Made by a program: the position numbers and the translations under genes
Notes under the pieces: generated by a model
Told to the model about the DNA's origin: nothing
Seen by the model: only the letters and a program-made list of their open reading frames with translations
Database searches by the model: none
NCBI RefSeq assembly: GCF_002443255.2
Contig: NW_019211457.1
Span: forward strand, 43,237,119 to 43,301,118
From: Varroa destructor
Taxonomy: Eukaryota > Arthropoda > Arachnida > Mesostigmata > Varroidae
Direction of reading: 5' to 3'
DNA length: 64,000 nucleotides
Part shown: positions 63,876 to 64,000 of the stretch, piece after piece
Numbering within the stretch: position 1 is the stretch's first letter
Layout: each line of letters opens with the position of its first letter

Positions 63876-64000
63876 GGCAATGAAACGTTTAGTACAAATC
63901 ATACTAAGTAAGAAGTAAATAAACTTCGGATTAACTACTGTTAGGCTCCTTTAAAAGGTTTCGGCACGTCTCACAGATATTTTCTCGCGAAGTTAGCCAA

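Larger units (their letters stand above)
52844..64000. other. Downstream region, mostly non-coding
   Basis: Apart from the exon candidates at 54638-54840 and 63386-63522, no gene is recognised. A GC-richer, T/C-rich block spans about 59.3-61.7 kb. At 59584-59700 a hydrophobic, signal-peptide-like frame lacks any ATG. Simple repeats occur at 58279-58296, 58409-58448 and 63811-63875. Confidence 0.55.

Overview
This is animal nuclear DNA with low gene density: no operons, large introns, AT-rich non-coding sequence broken by GC-rich blocks, homopolymer runs, decayed DNA transposons, and a 100-N assembly gap inside a TA repeat (40539-40638). Almost none of the long reading frames are genes. The coding content is short exons bounded by splice sites. 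An arthropod, perhaps a mite, fits the gene type, intron sizes and transposon families, but this is inference and I could not test it.

The one gene I am confident of is a secreted zinc metalloprotease of the astacin family (peptidase M12A) on the + strand. I rebuilt it by joining exons whose splice phases match at every junction: N-terminal catalytic half (10066-10195), disulfide-loop exon (15454-15589), zinc-site and Met-turn exon (22528-22852), EGF-like exon (36421-36567), start of a CUB-like domain (41274-41359), and a less certain last exon (52685-52843). The signal peptide and prodomain exon or exons were not found; they are either before 10066 or outside the window. The introns are about 4.7 to 13.6 kb.

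The introns hold most of the unusual material. Intron 15590-22527 carries a decayed tyrosine recombinase of bacterial XerC/XerD type (about 19930-20379) and, on the minus strand, an exon-like segment resembling transmembrane helix 2 of a rhodopsin-class GPCR (21881-21959). Intron 22853-36420 holds a small two-exon candidate gene encoding a 45-residue secreted peptide (29190-29480). Intron 41360-52684 contains a truncated IS630/ISO-type transposase relic (minus, about 42502-43260), a mariner-type relic (plus, about 44808-45610), a near-perfect 19-bp hairpin (48039-48079) and an orphan terminal-exon candidate (50849-51011).

Three further exon-like segments of unknown gene were picked by splice signals and open frame: 7264-7484 (minus), 54638-54840 (minus) and 63386-63522 (plus). 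They are tentative. Short tandem repeats, GC-rich CpG-containing blocks and A/T homopolymers make up much of the rest. I saw no rRNA, no convincing tRNA and no CRISPR array.
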